DNA of 64,000 nt. Origin: Gemmatimonadota bacterium (lineage in GTDB: Bacteria; Gemmatimonadota; Gemmatimonadetes; Longimicrobiales; Gaopeijiaceae). The notes under the pieces were generated by a model. The model had not been told where the DNA came from. It searched no databases and was given only the letters and a program-made list of their open reading frames with translations. Position 1 is the first letter of the stretch. Each line of letters starts with the position of its first letter. The position numbers were made by a program, and so were the translations under genes. Shown here one piece after another: positions 17,862 through 28,402 of the stretch. The stretch is from NCBI GenBank assembly GCA_022822445.1, contig JAJEBR010000112.1:62001-126000 (forward strand). The letters run 5' to 3'.

Positions 17862-18854
17862 ATGGATTTCGGTTTCATCTGGATTCCGGTCGCGACCCTG
17901 GGCCTCGTCGGCCTGCTCAGTTCCCTGCGCATCCTCTGGGAGTACGAACGGGGCGTGGTTTTTCGTCTCGGCAAACTGACGCGGGCCAAGGGGCCGGGAC
18001 TGATCTTCCTGGTGCCGTACGGAATCGAGCGCATGCGCAGGATGGATCTCAGGATCATCGCACTCGACATCGCGCCGCAGGACACGATCACGAAGGACAA
18101 CGTGAGCTGCACGGTGAACGCCGTGGTCTACTTCCGCGTGGTCGACCCGGCGAAGGCGGTGGTGGAGGTGGAGGACTACTACTTCGCCACCAGCCAGATC
18201 GCGCAGACCACGCTGCGTAGCGTGGTGGGGCAGTCCGAGCTCGACGAACTTCTGGCCCAGCGGGAGCGCATCAACGAGATCGTGCGGCGGATCATCGACA
18301 TGGAGACCGATCCCTGGGGGATCGAGGTGACGGCCGTCGAGATCAAGGACATCGACCTGCCCAAGGAGATGAAGCGGGCGATGGCCAAGCAGGCGGAGGC
18401 GGAGCGTGAGCGGCGCGGCAAGGTGATCGCCGCCGAGGGCGAATTCCAGGCCTCCAGGAAGCTGGCGGCGGCGGCGAAGGTCATCTCGCAGCATCCGGTG
18501 GCGCTGCAGCTGCGTTTCCTGCAGACGGTGGTGGAGGTGGCGGCCGAGAACAACTCCACCACGCTCTTCCCCATCCCGGTGGACCTCTTCGCCCCGTTCC
18601 TGGAGAAGGCCACGGGCGTCGAGGGCGGGGGCTTCCCCAGGAGCCTGACCCAAGAGGACGCAAAGGCGCTCGCGGCCGCTACCGTGGAGGCGCTGGAATC
18701 CGGACCGGAGGATGAGATGGCGCTGGATTCGGGCGAGGCCCGGCGGCTTCTGGAGGGGGCGAAGCGGGTGCTGGGGATGGCGGAGAGCTCGTCGTCGGAC
18801 GAGTCAGCGGGTTCCGGAGACGCCGTCGCCGCCGAGGAGGCGGCCGATGACTGA
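17862..18854 (+). CDS. SPFH/stomatin-family membrane protein
   Basis: A 330-residue slipin/stomatin-like protein with one N-terminal span (about 5-25) and the SPFH domain with [20 protein letters not shown]. The stomatin core [15 protein letters not shown] and the [10 protein letters not shown]-like stretch [21 protein letters not shown] follow. A helical coiled region precedes an acidic, Ser-rich C-tail. The family scaffolds membrane microdomains and often partners an NfeD protease, which is not present here. ATG 17862 has GGAG upstream. Its 3' end overlaps the opposing ftsB gene by 51 bases. Confidence 0.93.
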   Translation: MDFGFIWIPVATLGLVGLLSSLRILWEYERGVVFRLGKLTRAKGPGLIFLVPYGIERMRRMDLRIIALDIAPQDTITKDNVSCTVNAVVYFRVVDPAKAVVEVEDYYFATSQIAQTTLRSVVGQSELDELLAQRERINEIVRRIIDMETDPWGIEVTAVEIKDIDLPKEMKRAMAKQAEAERERRGKVIAAEGEFQASRKLAAAAKVISQHPVALQLRFLQTVVEVAAENNSTTLFPIPVDLFAPFLEKATGVEGGGFPRSLTQEDAKALAAATVEALESGPEDEMALDSGEARRLLEGAKRVLGMAESSSSDESAGSGDAVAAEEAADD

Positions 18855-19370
18855 CCGGCCGGCCGGGTCCGGCTGCTCGGGCGGCTCGGACCCCGGCTGC
18901 GCGGCCCCCTCCGGTTCGGAGATCCGGTAGAGGTACTCTCCATCGCGGATGAAGCCGTACTGCTCTCGCGCAAACCGCTCCAGCGCCTCGTCGCTGCTGC
19001 GTAGCGAATCGATGCGAGCGCGAATGGAGTCGACCTCGTGGCGCACGGTGCCGATCTCGGCCCGCGTGGCGGCGAGGCGGGCCTCGGCCTGGCGGGCCTC
19101 GAAGACCGAGTAGTCGCCTCCGAGGACAGCGAAGTAGAGGGCCAGCGCGAGGACGCCGACGAGCACGAGACCGGGAGAGAGCGAACGTTTCGGGGCGGGC
19201 CGGGTGTTCCTGGACGCGGGGCCAATGCTCCTGGGGGCGGGCCGAATGCTACCAGGGGCGGGGCGGCCTCGTCCGGTGGCACCAGGGGTGCCCGCCGCTT
19301 GCGCCCGTACGCGACTCACGGTCGCGCGTTCCCGATTCGCCACGTCGCCCACGTTGCGGATTCGCTTCAC
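18804..19370 (-). CDS. ftsB: FtsB/DivIC-type septum formation initiator
   Basis: Cell-division protein that bridges FtsL/FtsQ in the divisome. A single span (about 66-84) is followed by a coiled coil (89-125) and the conserved [17 protein letters not shown] end. The position directly after eno is typical of ftsB. The N-terminal cytosolic part is unusually long (65 residues) and contains four in-frame heptads of the RPAPRSI type, encoded by a 21-nt repeat. The GTG start at 19370 overlaps the enolase stop (GTGA). A shorter form starting nearer the span is possible. The gene ends within the 3' end of the SPFH gene on the other strand. Confidence 0.85.
   Translation of the reverse strand: MKRIRNVGDVANRERATVSRVRAQAAGTPGATGRGRPAPGSIRPAPRSIGPASRNTRPAPKRSLSPGLVLVGVLALALYFAVLGGDYSVFEARQAEARLAATRAEIGTVRHEVDSIRARIDSLRSSDEALERFAREQYGFIRDGEYLYRISEPEGAAQPGSEPPEQPDPAGRSVIGRLLGGDGVSGTR
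19198..19282 (-). repeat. In-frame 21-nt repeat in ftsB (four units)
   Basis: Four 21-base units encode [21 protein letters not shown] and RPAPKR in the cytosolic tail of the FtsB-like protein. The period matches the spacer minisatellites elsewhere and keeps the frame. Confidence 0.6.
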
Positions 19371-20644
19371 GGCAATACCCTCCTGCCCGCGTATTCGGCC
19401 CGCGCCGCCAGGTCCTCCTCGATCCTCAGCAGCTGGTTGTACTTGGCCACCCGGTCGGTGCGGCTCGGCGCCCCGGTCTTGATCAGCCCGGCACCGCAGG
19501 CCACCGCCAGATCCGCGATGAAGGTGTCCTCGGTCTCGCCGGACCGGTGCGAGATGATCACCCCGAATCCGGCCTCGCCCGCCGCCCGGACGGCATCCAG
19601 CGCCTCGCTGAGCGTGCCGATCTGGTTGACCTTCACGAGGATCGAGTTGGCCGCGCCGGTGTGGATTCCGCGTTCGAGCCGGTCGAGGTTGGTGGCGAAG
19701 AGGTCGTCGCCCACGATCCGGCAGCGGCCGCCCACCCGCCCGGTCAGCGCGGTCCATCCCTCCCAGTCGTCCTCGTCCAGCGGGTCCTCGACGCTCACCA
19801 GCGAGAAGCGATCGACCATCCCTTCCCAGAAGTCGATCATCCCGCCCGTGTCCAGCGACTCCCCCGTCGACTTGCGGAAGGTGTAGGCGCCGTCGGCGAA
19901 GAGTTCGGACGCGGCGGCGTCCACCGCCAGCACCAGGTCCTCGCCTGCCCGGTAGCCCGCCTCCCCGATCGCACGCAACACCACCTCGGCCGCCTCGGCA
20001 TCCGAAGACAGGTCCGGTGCGAACCCTCCCTCGTCCCCCACGGCCGTACTCTTCCCCTCGCGGGCAAGCACGCCCTTCAGCGCGTGGAACACCTCGACGC
20101 CCATGCGAAGCCCCTCCGAGAAGGTCGCCGCGCCCACCGGCAGCACCATGAACTCCTGGATATCGACGTTGTTGGAGGCGTGCGCCCCCCCGTTGACGAT
20201 GTTCATCATCGGGACGGGAAGGGTGACGGCGCCCTCGCCGCCGAGGTAGCGGTACAGCGGCAGCCCGGTCTCCGACGCCGCCGCGCGGGCCGCGGCCAGC
20301 GAAACCGCCAGCACGGCGTTGGCGCCCAGGCGTCCCTTGCCGGGGGTTCCATCCAGCTCGGTCATGGTGCGGTCCAGATCGCGCTGCTCACGAGCCTCGA
20401 ATCCCCTGACCGCTTCCAGGATCTCGGTGCGAATGTTCCTCACGGCGTCCCGGACACCGCGGCCCAGGTATCGGTCCGGGTCACCGTCGCGCAGCTCGAT
20501 CGCCTCGTGGCGGCCGGTCGACGCACCGCTGGGCACCGCCGCGCGCCCCCGGTGTCCCGTCTCCAGAACCACCTCGGCCTCGACGGTCGGGTTGCCGCGC
20601 GAGTCCAGGATCTCGCGGCCGCGGACGTCTACGATCGCGGACAC
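19367..20644 (-). CDS. eno: Enolase
   Basis: Glycolytic conversion of 2-phosphoglycerate to phosphoenolpyruvate. The 425-residue protein is complete. It shows [13 protein letters not shown] and [11 protein letters not shown] at the N-terminus, [15 protein letters not shown] and [11 protein letters not shown] in the middle, and [24 protein letters not shown] and the C-terminal [18 protein letters not shown]. The catalytic Lys and Glu positions and the Mg-binding acids are present. The GTG start at 20644 has GGAGG upstream. The gene overlaps plsC by 16 bases upstream and ftsB by four downstream. Confidence 0.97.
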   Translation of the reverse strand: MSAIVDVRGREILDSRGNPTVEAEVVLETGHRGRAAVPSGASTGRHEAIELRDGDPDRYLGRGVRDAVRNIRTEILEAVRGFEAREQRDLDRTMTELDGTPGKGRLGANAVLAVSLAAARAAASETGLPLYRYLGGEGAVTLPVPMMNIVNGGAHASNNVDIQEFMVLPVGAATFSEGLRMGVEVFHALKGVLAREGKSTAVGDEGGFAPDLSSDAEAAEVVLRAIGEAGYRAGEDLVLAVDAAASELFADGAYTFRKSTGESLDTGGMIDFWEGMVDRFSLVSVEDPLDEDDWEGWTALTGRVGGRCRIVGDDLFATNLDRLERGIHTGAANSILVKVNQIGTLSEALDAVRAAGEAGFGVIISHRSGETEDTFIADLAVACGAGLIKTGAPSRTDRVAKYNQLLRIEEDLAARAEYAGRRVLP

Positions 20645-21561
20645 GTCGCCTCCGGCTTCCCGTTCAGGAGACCCGCCACCGCCGCGTGCGCCTCGCGCGC
20701 CAGGCGGTTGCGGTCCGCCAGCGTAAGTCCCTCGGTGCTGATGGGCCTGCCCACGCGGATGGTGGCAGTGCCCGGCGCGATGATCCAGTCGCCCTTTTCC
20801 ATGATCGCCCGGGTCCCCGTCACCGCCACCGGCACCACCGGCACCTGCGACTTGATGGCCATCACGAAGGCCCCCTTCTTGAAGCGCGTGAGTTCGCCGG
20901 TGGGCGACCGCGTGCCCTCCGGGAACATGATGATGGTTCTGCCGGCCCGGAACTGTTCGTCGACCCTCTGGAGCGACTCGAGCGCCGACTTGTGGTCCGA
21001 CCGGTCGATCGCGACGTGCCCGACCTTCTCCCAGGCCTGCCCGAGGAACGGGACCCGCGACAGCTCCTTCTTCCCGACGAAGCTGAACTTCACCGGGAGC
21101 GAAGCGGCCAGCGTAAAGACGTCGAACCAGCTCTGGTGGTTGGAAACGAGCACCTGGCCCCGATCCCTGCCGAGCTCCTCGGCATTCTCGATCACCGGCT
21201 TCACCCCGGCGCCCCAGAGGACCATGGAACTCCACTCGGCGGTGGAGCGGTCCGCGTAGCGCCGGAAGCGGCTGGGCCAGAGGGCGCGGTACAGAATGAC
21301 CGTCCCCCCCACGTAGGCCGTGGACACCGCGGCGACCGCGTAGGTCCAGATGGAGCGGAGGGCGCGAATGGGTCGGGCGCGTGCAGCGCCGGATGCGCCT
21401 GCCTGCCCCGGCCCGCCGGCAGCCGCGCGAGCTGGCGGCGGCGCCTCGGGTCCGGACCGGCGAGCTGGCCGCGGTGCCTCGGGTCCGGACTGGCGAGCTG
21501 GCGGCGATGACTCCGGTCCGGACCGGCGTCCCGTCGGCGGAGGAGCCGCGTCCGCCTTCAT
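20629..21561 (-). CDS. plsC: 1-acyl-sn-glycerol-3-phosphate acyltransferase (PlsC type)
   Basis: Second acylation of phospholipid synthesis, making phosphatidic acid at the inner membrane. The HX4D motif is NHQSWFD (His142-Asp147) and the substrate-binding motif is FPEGTRS (213-219). A hydrophobic helix (about 72-92) anchors it. The first 60 residues are unusual: three 11-residue Gly-Pro-Glu-Ala-Pro-Arg repeats encoded by 33-nt tandem repeats, followed by an Ala/Gly-rich stretch. That extension is not part of the family and may be a disordered linker. ATG 21561 overlaps the thiL stop (ATGA). A downstream start near the hydrophobic helix is possible. Confidence 0.92.
   Translation of the reverse strand: MKADAAPPPTGRRSGPESSPPARQSGPEAPRPARRSGPEAPPPARAAAGGPGQAGASGAARARPIRALRSIWTYAVAAVSTAYVGGTVILYRALWPSRFRRYADRSTAEWSSMVLWGAGVKPVIENAEELGRDRGQVLVSNHQSWFDVFTLAASLPVKFSFVGKKELSRVPFLGQAWEKVGHVAIDRSDHKSALESLQRVDEQFRAGRTIIMFPEGTRSPTGELTRFKKGAFVMAIKSQVPVVPVAVTGTRAIMEKGDWIIAPGTATIRVGRPISTEGLTLADRNRLAREAHAAVAGLLNGKPEATCPRS
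21429..21527 (-). repeat. Three 33-nt tandem repeats in the plsC 5' end
   Basis: Units at 21429-21461, 21462-21494 and 21495-21527 are nearly identical and encode [22 protein letters not shown] and [11 protein letters not shown]. They stay in frame and expand only the disordered N-terminus of PlsC. Confidence 0.85.
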
Positions 21562-22562
21562 CCCTGTCCTCCGGAAGAATCCGCAAAGTGATCGTAACCT
21601 CCCCGGCCGGGCCGCTGTCGATGGCCTTCATGGTCCTCGAGCTCAACACCCGTTCCTTCTCCGACGGTTCCGATTCGCGTCAGCTGCACCGACAACTCCC
21701 GTCCAAGGGCCAGGATGCGCGCTTTCCCCTTCGGGTGAGCCGTAAACATTAGTTCATAATCTTCGCCCCCTTCCAACGCCTGATTCAAGTCCCCGGCCGC
21801 CGCGGTGTCCACCGGCACCCGGTCGAGGCGGATCCGCAGCGACGCCCTCGAGGCCCCGGCGAGCCGCCTCGCGTCCAGCACGAGACCGTCGGAAATGTCG
21901 ATCATCGCGCTCGCGTGCTGGCGCGCGGCCAGCGACCGCCCCAGCCCCGTGCGGTCGGGTGGCGCGGCGAACCGGGCGCGCGCCGCGGCGGCGGGTTCAC
22001 GGCCCTGCGACCACGCGGCCACCGCAGCGGCGGCGCCCCCCACCACCCCCGACACCCAGAGATCGTCGCCCGGCTTCGCCCCGCTGCGCCGGACCACCCT
22101 GTCGCGGGCGCGCCCCACCACCACCACATCCAGCACCACCGCCCCCGCGGCGCGGCTCACATCCCCGCCCGCGATCGCGGCCCCCACCCTGTCGCCCGCG
22201 GCCCGCACCCCGCGCTGCAGGGCCTCGCCCAGCGCGGGGTCGCCCGCCGGGAGCGCCATCGACACGAGGAGCGCCTCCGGCTCGACCCCCATCGCCGCCA
22301 TGTCGCTGAGCGCCGCCGCGCCGGCGCGGAACCCGGCCTCCGCGGGGGTCACCCAGTCGAAGCTGAAGTGCACGCCCTCCACCATCAGGTCGGTGGAGAC
22401 GGCCACTCCGCCGCGCAGCACCGCCGCGTCGTCACCGGGGCCGAGGAGCACCGCGCGGCTCCCCTTCCAACCGATGGCTGCAAGCCGCTCCACCAGGGTG
22501 ATCTCGTCCACCGGGCCGGTCGGGGGCATCGGGCCGCCGCTGGCGGGGGTGATCTCGTCCAC
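21558..22562 (-). CDS. thiL: Thiamine-monophosphate kinase
   Basis: Last step of thiamine diphosphate synthesis (ThMP + ATP to ThDP). The PurM/ThiL fold shows [52 protein letters not shown] and the C-terminal [11 protein letters not shown] and [10 protein letters not shown]. The Asp-rich metal sites are intact. The start is uncertain: GTG 22562, ATG 22529 or GTG 22511. The reason is that a 51-base direct duplication repeats the VDEIT coding start. No ribosome site is obvious at any of them, and coupling to nnr (stop 12 bases upstream) is likely. No thiamine riboswitch or other thi gene is in the window. Confidence 0.94.
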   Translation of the reverse strand: MDEITPASGGPMPPTGPVDEITLVERLAAIGWKGSRAVLLGPGDDAAVLRGGVAVSTDLMVEGVHFSFDWVTPAEAGFRAGAAALSDMAAMGVEPEALLVSMALPAGDPALGEALQRGVRAAGDRVGAAIAGGDVSRAAGAVVLDVVVVGRARDRVVRRSGAKPGDDLWVSGVVGGAAAAVAAWSQGREPAAAARARFAAPPDRTGLGRSLAARQHASAMIDISDGLVLDARRLAGASRASLRIRLDRVPVDTAAAGDLNQALEGGEDYELMFTAHPKGKARILALGRELSVQLTRIGTVGEGTGVELEDHEGHRQRPGRGGYDHFADSSGGQG

Positions 22563-22571
22563 CGGGGCCGG
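22498..22571. repeat. Short direct repeat duplicating the thiL start
   Basis: About 22 bases (GATCTCGTCCACCGGG core) occur twice, 51 bases apart, at 22498-22520 and 22549-22571. Each copy provides a GTG followed by codons for Asp-Glu-Ile-Thr, so the thiL gene has two equivalent-looking starts 17 codons apart. Confidence 0.7.
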
Positions 22572-22574
22572 CCG

Positions 22575-24128
22575 CTACCGGGGGGCCGACTGGTCGAAAG
22601 TGATGAAAGGGAACGGCAGATTCGTATTTGGGAGATAGGGGTCTTCGGTCCGCATCCCCTCCACTACGTCCGAGGGCGTCAGCGAGGCGCCCCGGCCGCT
22701 CTCCGCCACCGCCCGCCCGGTAACGTGCAGCGCCAGGCCACACGCCTCCGCGGGGCCCGCTCCCTGCGCGAGGAAGGAGCCGGCCGCGCCCGTGAGCACG
22801 TCTCCCAGTCCGGCCACGGCCAGCGCGGAGGTGTGCTCGGTGGTGCTCACCAGGAGCCTGCCGTCCGGATCCGCCACCAGCGACGGGACGCCCTTGAGCA
22901 GCGTGACGACTCCGTGGGTGGCGGCGAAGTCCCTCACCGTGCCGATGCGGTCGGCCTGGATCTCCGCCACGGTGCGGCCGGTGAGCCTCGACATCTCCCC
23001 CGGGTGGGGAGTGACCAACGCGCCGGGGGCTGCCAGGGCGGAGATGCCCCCTGCGACGCCCCGCGCGAGGAGGGTGAGGGCGTCGGCGTCGGCCAGGAAG
23101 GGGCGCTCGCCGCTCGCCGCGAGGACTGCCTCGAGCTGCCCGGCGGCCTCGTCCCCCGTCCCGAGCCCCGGCCCCGCCGCGACCGCGTCGCTCGCGAGTA
23201 TGGCCTCGCGCAACGCCTCGGGATCGGCCGCGTCGACGAAGACGGCCTCGGGGACCTCCGCGATCGCATCCCCCGTCAGCCGCGACGAGCACACCCGCAC
23301 CAGTCCGGCCCCCGCGCGCAACGCGGCCCTGGCCGCCAGCACGGCCGCACCGGGCATCGCCGAGCCGGCCACCACGGCCAGCGTGCCCACCGCATTCTTG
23401 TGCGTGACCGGCGGTCGGCGCGGCAGCCGCTCGGCCGCCCAGCCCGATGTCACCAGCTCGGCCCACTCCTCCCCCTCCCGGCCTCCTTCCGGCGGGAAAC
23501 CGATCTCCACGGCCACGATCCTGCCGCAGCGGCCCCGGCCCGGGTAGAGCAACGTCCCCAGCTTCGGCCAGCCGAAGGCGATCGTGAGCGAGGCCCGGAT
23601 CGAGGCCCCGGGCACTTCCCCGGTAGTCCCGTTCACGCCCGAGGGAGTGTCGAGCGCGACCAGTGCACCCCGCGCCCGGTTCGCGGCTTCGATCGCGGCA
23701 GCGTATCCGGCTCGCGGCGCACCCCGGATCCCGGTCCCCAGCATTCCGTCCACCACGACATCCGCCTGCTCCAGCACGCGCCGCCACGGGGCCCCATCGC
23801 CCCCCGCGGGATCGCATTCGACGGTCGGCAGGTTCCACCCATGGAGCACCGGATCCGGGTCCGGCCGCTTTCCCACGGTGACCGCGGAAACGGGGCGCCC
23901 CCACGCGGCCAGCGCCCGCAGGCACACCAGCGCATCGCCGCCGTTGTTGCCGGAGCCGACCAGCGCCACGACCGGTCCCTGGCCAAAGAGGTGCTGGACG
24001 ATGAGTGCCGCCTGCCGCCCGGCGTTTTCCATCAGGGCGGGCTCCGGAACCCCGCGCTCGCGGATCGCGAACCGGTCGAAGCCGGCGGCCTGCCCGGCGG
24101 TGGGAGCCCGCAGGCGGCCCGGGGACAT
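22575..24128 (-). CDS. nnr: Bifunctional NAD(P)H-hydrate epimerase / ADP-dependent dehydratase
   Basis: Repairs hydrated NAD(P)H, with two enzymes in one 517-residue chain. The N-terminal YjeF_N epimerase (about 1-210) has ALMENAGRQAA and GSGNNGGDALVCLRAL. The C-terminal dehydratase (about 225-517) has KNAVGTLAVVAGS, PHPGEMSRLTGR, TLLKGVPSLV and the GLGDVLTGAAGSFLAQG active-site motif. This fusion is common in bacteria. ATG 24128 begins three bases after the upstream stop. The frame continuing to 24224 shadows the zinc-ribbon gene. thiL follows 12 bases downstream. Confidence 0.95.
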   Translation of the reverse strand: MSPGRLRAPTAGQAAGFDRFAIRERGVPEPALMENAGRQAALIVQHLFGQGPVVALVGSGNNGGDALVCLRALAAWGRPVSAVTVGKRPDPDPVLHGWNLPTVECDPAGGDGAPWRRVLEQADVVVDGMLGTGIRGAPRAGYAAAIEAANRARGALVALDTPSGVNGTTGEVPGASIRASLTIAFGWPKLGTLLYPGRGRCGRIVAVEIGFPPEGGREGEEWAELVTSGWAAERLPRRPPVTHKNAVGTLAVVAGSAMPGAAVLAARAALRAGAGLVRVCSSRLTGDAIAEVPEAVFVDAADPEALREAILASDAVAAGPGLGTGDEAAGQLEAVLAASGERPFLADADALTLLARGVAGGISALAAPGALVTPHPGEMSRLTGRTVAEIQADRIGTVRDFAATHGVVTLLKGVPSLVADPDGRLLVSTTEHTSALAVAGLGDVLTGAAGSFLAQGAGPAEACGLALHVTGRAVAESGRGASLTPSDVVEGMRTEDPYLPNTNLPFPFITFDQSAPR

Positions 24129-24130
24129 CC

Positions 24131-24334
24131 CTACTTGTAGCTCTGCCCGATCGACCGGCCGAAGGTGATCTCGCCGTTGTCTATGCGGATGTTGAAGCCA
24201 CAGTCCGGATTCGAACAGACCCACGCCTTGAACCGGATCGGCGCTCCGTCCCTGCCGTAGTCCGACATCGGCAGGAGCAGTCCCTGGTCACACTTCTGGC
24301 ACGCGGCAAAGCCGTTCTCCACCAACGTATTCAT
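24131..24334 (-). CDS. Small zinc-ribbon-like protein
   Basis: A 67-residue protein from ATG 24334, with a GAGGGG ribosome site. It has CQKC near the N-terminus and CSNPDC about 30 residues later, a spacing suited to a single zinc ribbon, and it ends in a basic strand (FGRSIGQSYK). I do not recognise a named family. It could be a stand-alone nucleic-acid-binding or regulatory zinc ribbon. It is probably co-transcribed with nnr, whose ATG lies two bases beyond its stop. Confidence 0.65.
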   Translation of the reverse strand: MNTLVENGFAACQKCDQGLLLPMSDYGRDGAPIRFKAWVCSNPDCGFNIRIDNGEITFGRSIGQSYK

Positions 24335-24599
24335 CAGCCCCTCATCGTTCCTTGGAGGAGGCCCCATGGGCCCCGCGTCTTCCGGTCATGACGACCGCAG
24401 TGATTTCCAGTGTGCAGAATCGCACGCTTCAATGCCCGCCAGAAACTACCATGGAAGCGGACCGACTGCCAGCGCTGCGCCAGCGCCGGCCGTTCGCGGC
24501 CGACCAGGCGGATTCCCCCGCCGACAGGCAACTCCAGCGTCCGCCGCACCCCGTAAACAAGACCCCCGCGGCCCTCAAGCGGATCCATTCAACGGACTG
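24335..24599. other. Spacer without a recognised gene
   Basis: 265 bases. On the minus strand an 84-codon frame (24588-24334) lacks family features and a ribosome site. The spacer contains a short dyad (GTGCGATTCTGCAC, minus strand) and modest AT-rich patches that could include the promoter of the zinc-ribbon/nnr/thiL/plsC/eno/ftsB run. Confidence 0.4.
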
Positions 24600-24980
24600 C
24601 TACGCCTTCGCCACACTCCACGGATAGTCGTGATCGAACACCTCCTCGAAGTCGAAGAGGTCCTCGAAATCCTCCCGCCGGTCTTCCTCCTGCTTTACCA
24701 GAACGCCCAGCTCGACGAGCGCGAAGACGATCTCGCCCACGTCGTCGGTCGAATGGATTCCCCAATACTCCAACACCGTGCGTGCGAGCGGCCCGAAGCG
24801 CGCGATCGCCAGCTTGCGGGTCCCCTCGGCCAGCTCCTTCCCCGTGATGTGGCGCCGTTCCTCCTGCATCGAGATCACGTGGTGCAGCGCATCGAGGAGA
24901 AAGCTGTACGCGCAGCGGTGGAAGCGGGGATACCGCTTCTGCAGCCGGGTCAGCACGTCGACGGGTTCGCAAGCATTCAT
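24600..24980 (-). CDS. Minf_1886-family conserved protein
   Basis: A 126-residue protein matching the Minf_1886 family of unknown function: the RYPRFHRCAYSFLLDALHHV start, an ITGKELAEGTRKLAIARFGP middle, and EYWGIHSTDDVGEIVFALVELGVL. An acidic tail (EEDRREDFEDLFDFEEVFD) follows. It is probably soluble and mostly helical. The family is found in Gemmatimonadota, Verrucomicrobia and relatives. ATG 24980 is the first start. It stands alone between two spacers. I infer nothing about its role. Confidence 0.8.
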   Translation of the reverse strand: MNACEPVDVLTRLQKRYPRFHRCAYSFLLDALHHVISMQEERRHITGKELAEGTRKLAIARFGPLARTVLEYWGIHSTDDVGEIVFALVELGVLVKQEEDRREDFEDLFDFEEVFDHDYPWSVAKA

Positions 24981-25019
24981 GCAGCAAAGTTACACCCGCG
25001 GGCCGGGGCCGCCAAACGC

Positions 25020-25134
25020 GGGCGGCAGTCGGCGCGGGAAGCGGGGTGTCAGCGCGGGAAGCGGGCCGTCGGCCGCAGGGAAGTGGACTGCCCCCAGGAA
25101 CGGGACTGCCGACGCGCACGGCGGGGCGTCGCCG
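25020..25134. repeat. Degenerate 21-nt minisatellite upstream of Minf_1886 gene
   Basis: About five units of mostly 21 nt (for example GGCAGTCGGCGCGGGAAGCGG, then GGTGTCAGCGCGGGAAGCGGG) fill the spacer between glyA and the Minf_1886 gene. The units are imperfect, and no hairpin or U-tract marks a terminator. Confidence 0.5.
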
Positions 25135-26370
25135 TCAGGCGTACAGCGGGAACGCCGCACACAGCTCCGTTACCCGCCCCCGAATTGCCTCGATCCGTGC
25201 CGAGTCGTCCGGATTGTCCAGGATGTCGGCGATCCATCCGCCGATCCGCTGCATCTCGTCGGTGCCCATGCCCCGTGTGGTCAGCGCCGGAGTGCCGATC
25301 CGCAGTCCCGAGGTGACGAAGGGCGAGCGGGTCTCGCCAGGGACCGTGTTCTTGTTGACGGTGATGCCTGCGCGCTCCAGAGCGGCTTCGGCGTCCTTGC
25401 CGGTCAGGCTCCGGCCGCGGAGATCGGCGAGGAGCAGGTGCGTGTCCGTGCCCCCCGACACGAGGCGTACGCCCCGGTCCACCAGCGCCCCTGCCAGAGT
25501 GCGCGCATTCTCGATGACGCGGGCGCCGTAATCCCGGAAGGCGGGAGTCAGCGCCTCGCCGAGGGCCACGGCCTTGGACGCGACCACATGCATCAGCGGA
25601 CCCCCCTGGATGAAGGGGAAGACCATCCTGTCGATCTCTCGGGCGTGTTCCGCTCGGCAAAGGACGAGTCCGCCGCGCGGGCCCCGCAGCGTCTTGTGCG
25701 TGGTCGTGGTGACGACGTCGGCGTGCGGAACCGGACTCGGGTGATGCCCGCCCGCGACCAGCCCCGCGATGTGGGCCAGGTCGACCACGTGGACGGCGCC
25801 CACCTCTGCCGCGATCTCGCCGAATGCCGCGAAGTCCAGGGTGCGGGGGTACGCCGACGCCCCGGACATGATGAGCTTCGGTCGGCAGCGGCGGGCCACA
25901 TCGCGCACCTGGTCGTAGTCGATTCGCCCGTCCTCCTCCCGCACCCCGTAGGCGTGCACCTTGAAGAGGCGTCCGCTGAAGTTGACCGGGGAGCCGTGGG
26001 TGAGGTGGCCGCCGTGGCTGAGGTTCATCCCCAGGATGGTGTCGCCCGCCTCGAGGAAGGCGAAGTAGGCCGCCATGTTCGCCTGGGCGCCGGAGTGAGG
26101 CTGGACGTTGGCGTGATCCGCGCCGAAGAGCCGTGTCGCGCGTGAACGCGCCAGTTCCTCGACCTCGTCGGCGAACTCGCACCCGCCGTAGTAGCGCCGC
26201 CCGGGCACCCCCTCCGCGTACTTGTGCGTGAAGACGGTCCCCAGCGCCTCCCGGACCGCGGGCGACACGAAGTTCTCGCTCGCGATCATCTCCAGCTGCC
26301 CCAGCTGCCGGGCTGTCTCGTTGCGGACGGTCGCGAAGACCCGTGGATCCGCCCCCTCAAGGTGTCGCAA
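25135..26370 (-). CDS. glyA: Serine hydroxymethyltransferase
   Basis: PLP enzyme interconverting serine and glycine, and the main source of one-carbon units on tetrahydrofolate. The 411-residue protein has [49 protein letters not shown] and the PLP lysine, Lys226, in [10 protein letters not shown]. All look catalytic. The TTG start at 26370 has GGGAGG seven bases upstream and overlaps the acyl-CoA dehydrogenase gene by 14 bases. It is the last gene of the rex-headed run. Confidence 0.96.
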   Translation of the reverse strand: MRHLEGADPRVFATVRNETARQLGQLEMIASENFVSPAVREALGTVFTHKYAEGVPGRRYYGGCEFADEVEELARSRATRLFGADHANVQPHSGAQANMAAYFAFLEAGDTILGMNLSHGGHLTHGSPVNFSGRLFKVHAYGVREEDGRIDYDQVRDVARRCRPKLIMSGASAYPRTLDFAAFGEIAAEVGAVHVVDLAHIAGLVAGGHHPSPVPHADVVTTTTHKTLRGPRGGLVLCRAEHAREIDRMVFPFIQGGPLMHVVASKAVALGEALTPAFRDYGARVIENARTLAGALVDRGVRLVSGGTDTHLLLADLRGRSLTGKDAEAALERAGITVNKNTVPGETRSPFVTSGLRIGTPALTTRGMGTDEMQRIGGWIADILDNPDDSARIEAIRGRVTELCAAFPLYA

Positions 26371-27538
26371 ATGCTGCCTCCCAGCGCTTCAGGGAACGAC
26401 CGATCACCAGCCTCAGAATCTCGCTGGTCCCCTCGTAGATCTCGGTGCCCTTGGCGTCCCGCATGAGCTTCTCGACCGGATACTCGCGCATGAAACCGTA
26501 ACCTCCGAAGATGCGCACCGCCTCCTCGGCGGCCCAGGTCGCGGTTTCGCTCGCAACGAGCTTGGCCATGGCGGAGCGTGCGGTCACCGGGAGCGCCGCG
26601 CTGCTCCCGGGTGCGTCCGGGGCCTCCCAGGCGCGTGCACTCTCCATGACCAGCGCCCTGGCCGCGGCGATCCTCGCGGCCATCGTCGCGAGCTTGCTCC
26701 GCACCCCGCCGAACGCGGCGATGGGACGGCCGAACTGCCTCCGCTCGTGCGCGTAGCGGACCGAGTGCTCCAGCGCGGCCTGGGCGATGCCGACCGCCTG
26801 GGCTCCGATGCCGAGGCGTCCGAGGTCGAGCGCCTCGAGCGCGTAGCTCAGGCCGCGGCCGGGGTCGCCCACCAGCCGGTCGCCGTCCACCCGGACCCCG
26901 TCCAGATCCACACTGACCGTCTCGGAGGCCCGCAGACCCATCGTCTTCTCCCGTCCGGCGGCCCGGTACCCCGCGGATGCGGTGTCCACCAGGAACGCAC
27001 CGGTGTCCGGCCTCCCGCCGACGCCTTCCCCGGTGCGCGCGAAGACGAGCATCAGATCGGCGGAGGCCCCGTTCGTGACCCAGCGCTTGGCCCCGCGGAT
27101 CGTCCAACCGGCCCCTTCTTCACTGGCGGTGGTGGTGATGGCGGACGGATCGCTTCCGGCGTTTTCCTCCGACAGGGCAAAGCCCGCGATCTTTGCACCG
27201 GAGGCAAGGTCGGGCAGCCAGCGGGCCTTCTGCTCATCGCTCCCGTGGGAGAGAAGGACGGCGGGGACGGGCCCGTTCTGGATCGCCACCGTGAGCGCGA
27301 GTGCCGCGTCGCCCCGCGCCAGCTCTTCAAGCGCGACCAGGTAGGTGGGCAGGTCGAGACCCAGGCCGCCGTACTGCTCGGGCACGAGCATCCCGAGGAA
27401 ACCCAGCTCGCCCAGGCTGGCCAGCACGTCGCGGTCGAAGGAGCGCGCCTGGTCCCAGGCCGCGGCCCGCGGAACGATCTCCTGTTCGGCGAAGGCGCGC
27501 GCCAGTCCTCTGACCGCGTCCTGCTCGGGGGTCAGCAC
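26357..27538 (-). CDS. Acyl-CoA dehydrogenase
   Basis: FAD enzyme that introduces the alpha-beta double bond into acyl-CoA. The 393-residue protein has the family signatures [15 protein letters not shown] and the FAD/substrate regions [11 protein letters not shown] and [15 protein letters not shown]. The catalytic Glu lies in [15 protein letters not shown] near the C-terminus, the position used by short-chain (butyryl-type) enzymes. No ETF genes or crotonase are in the window. The GTG start at 27538 lies three bases after the 3-hydroxyacyl-CoA dehydrogenase stop, so the two are co-translated. Chain-length preference cannot be read from sequence alone. Confidence 0.95.
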   Translation of the reverse strand: MLTPEQDAVRGLARAFAEQEIVPRAAAWDQARSFDRDVLASLGELGFLGMLVPEQYGGLGLDLPTYLVALEELARGDAALALTVAIQNGPVPAVLLSHGSDEQKARWLPDLASGAKIAGFALSEENAGSDPSAITTTASEEGAGWTIRGAKRWVTNGASADLMLVFARTGEGVGGRPDTGAFLVDTASAGYRAAGREKTMGLRASETVSVDLDGVRVDGDRLVGDPGRGLSYALEALDLGRLGIGAQAVGIAQAALEHSVRYAHERRQFGRPIAAFGGVRSKLATMAARIAAARALVMESARAWEAPDAPGSSAALPVTARSAMAKLVASETATWAAEEAVRIFGGYGFMREYPVEKLMRDAKGTEIYEGTSEILRLVIGRSLKRWEAAFATP

Positions 27539-27541
27539 GGG

Positions 27542-28398
<857 letters not shown>

Positions 28399-28402
<4 letters not shown>

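Noticed and set aside
17641-17979. 112-codon plus-strand frame before the SPFH gene
   Set aside because: Its repetitive composition is produced by the 21-nt minisatellite and it overlaps the real SPFH start in another frame.
21558-22640. TPP riboswitch upstream of thiL
   Set aside because: The sequence before thiL is nnr coding DNA and lacks the conserved riboswitch core.
24334-24588. 84-codon minus-strand frame
   Set aside because: No ribosome site, no recognisable domain, ends within the zinc-ribbon gene start. Better read as spacer.
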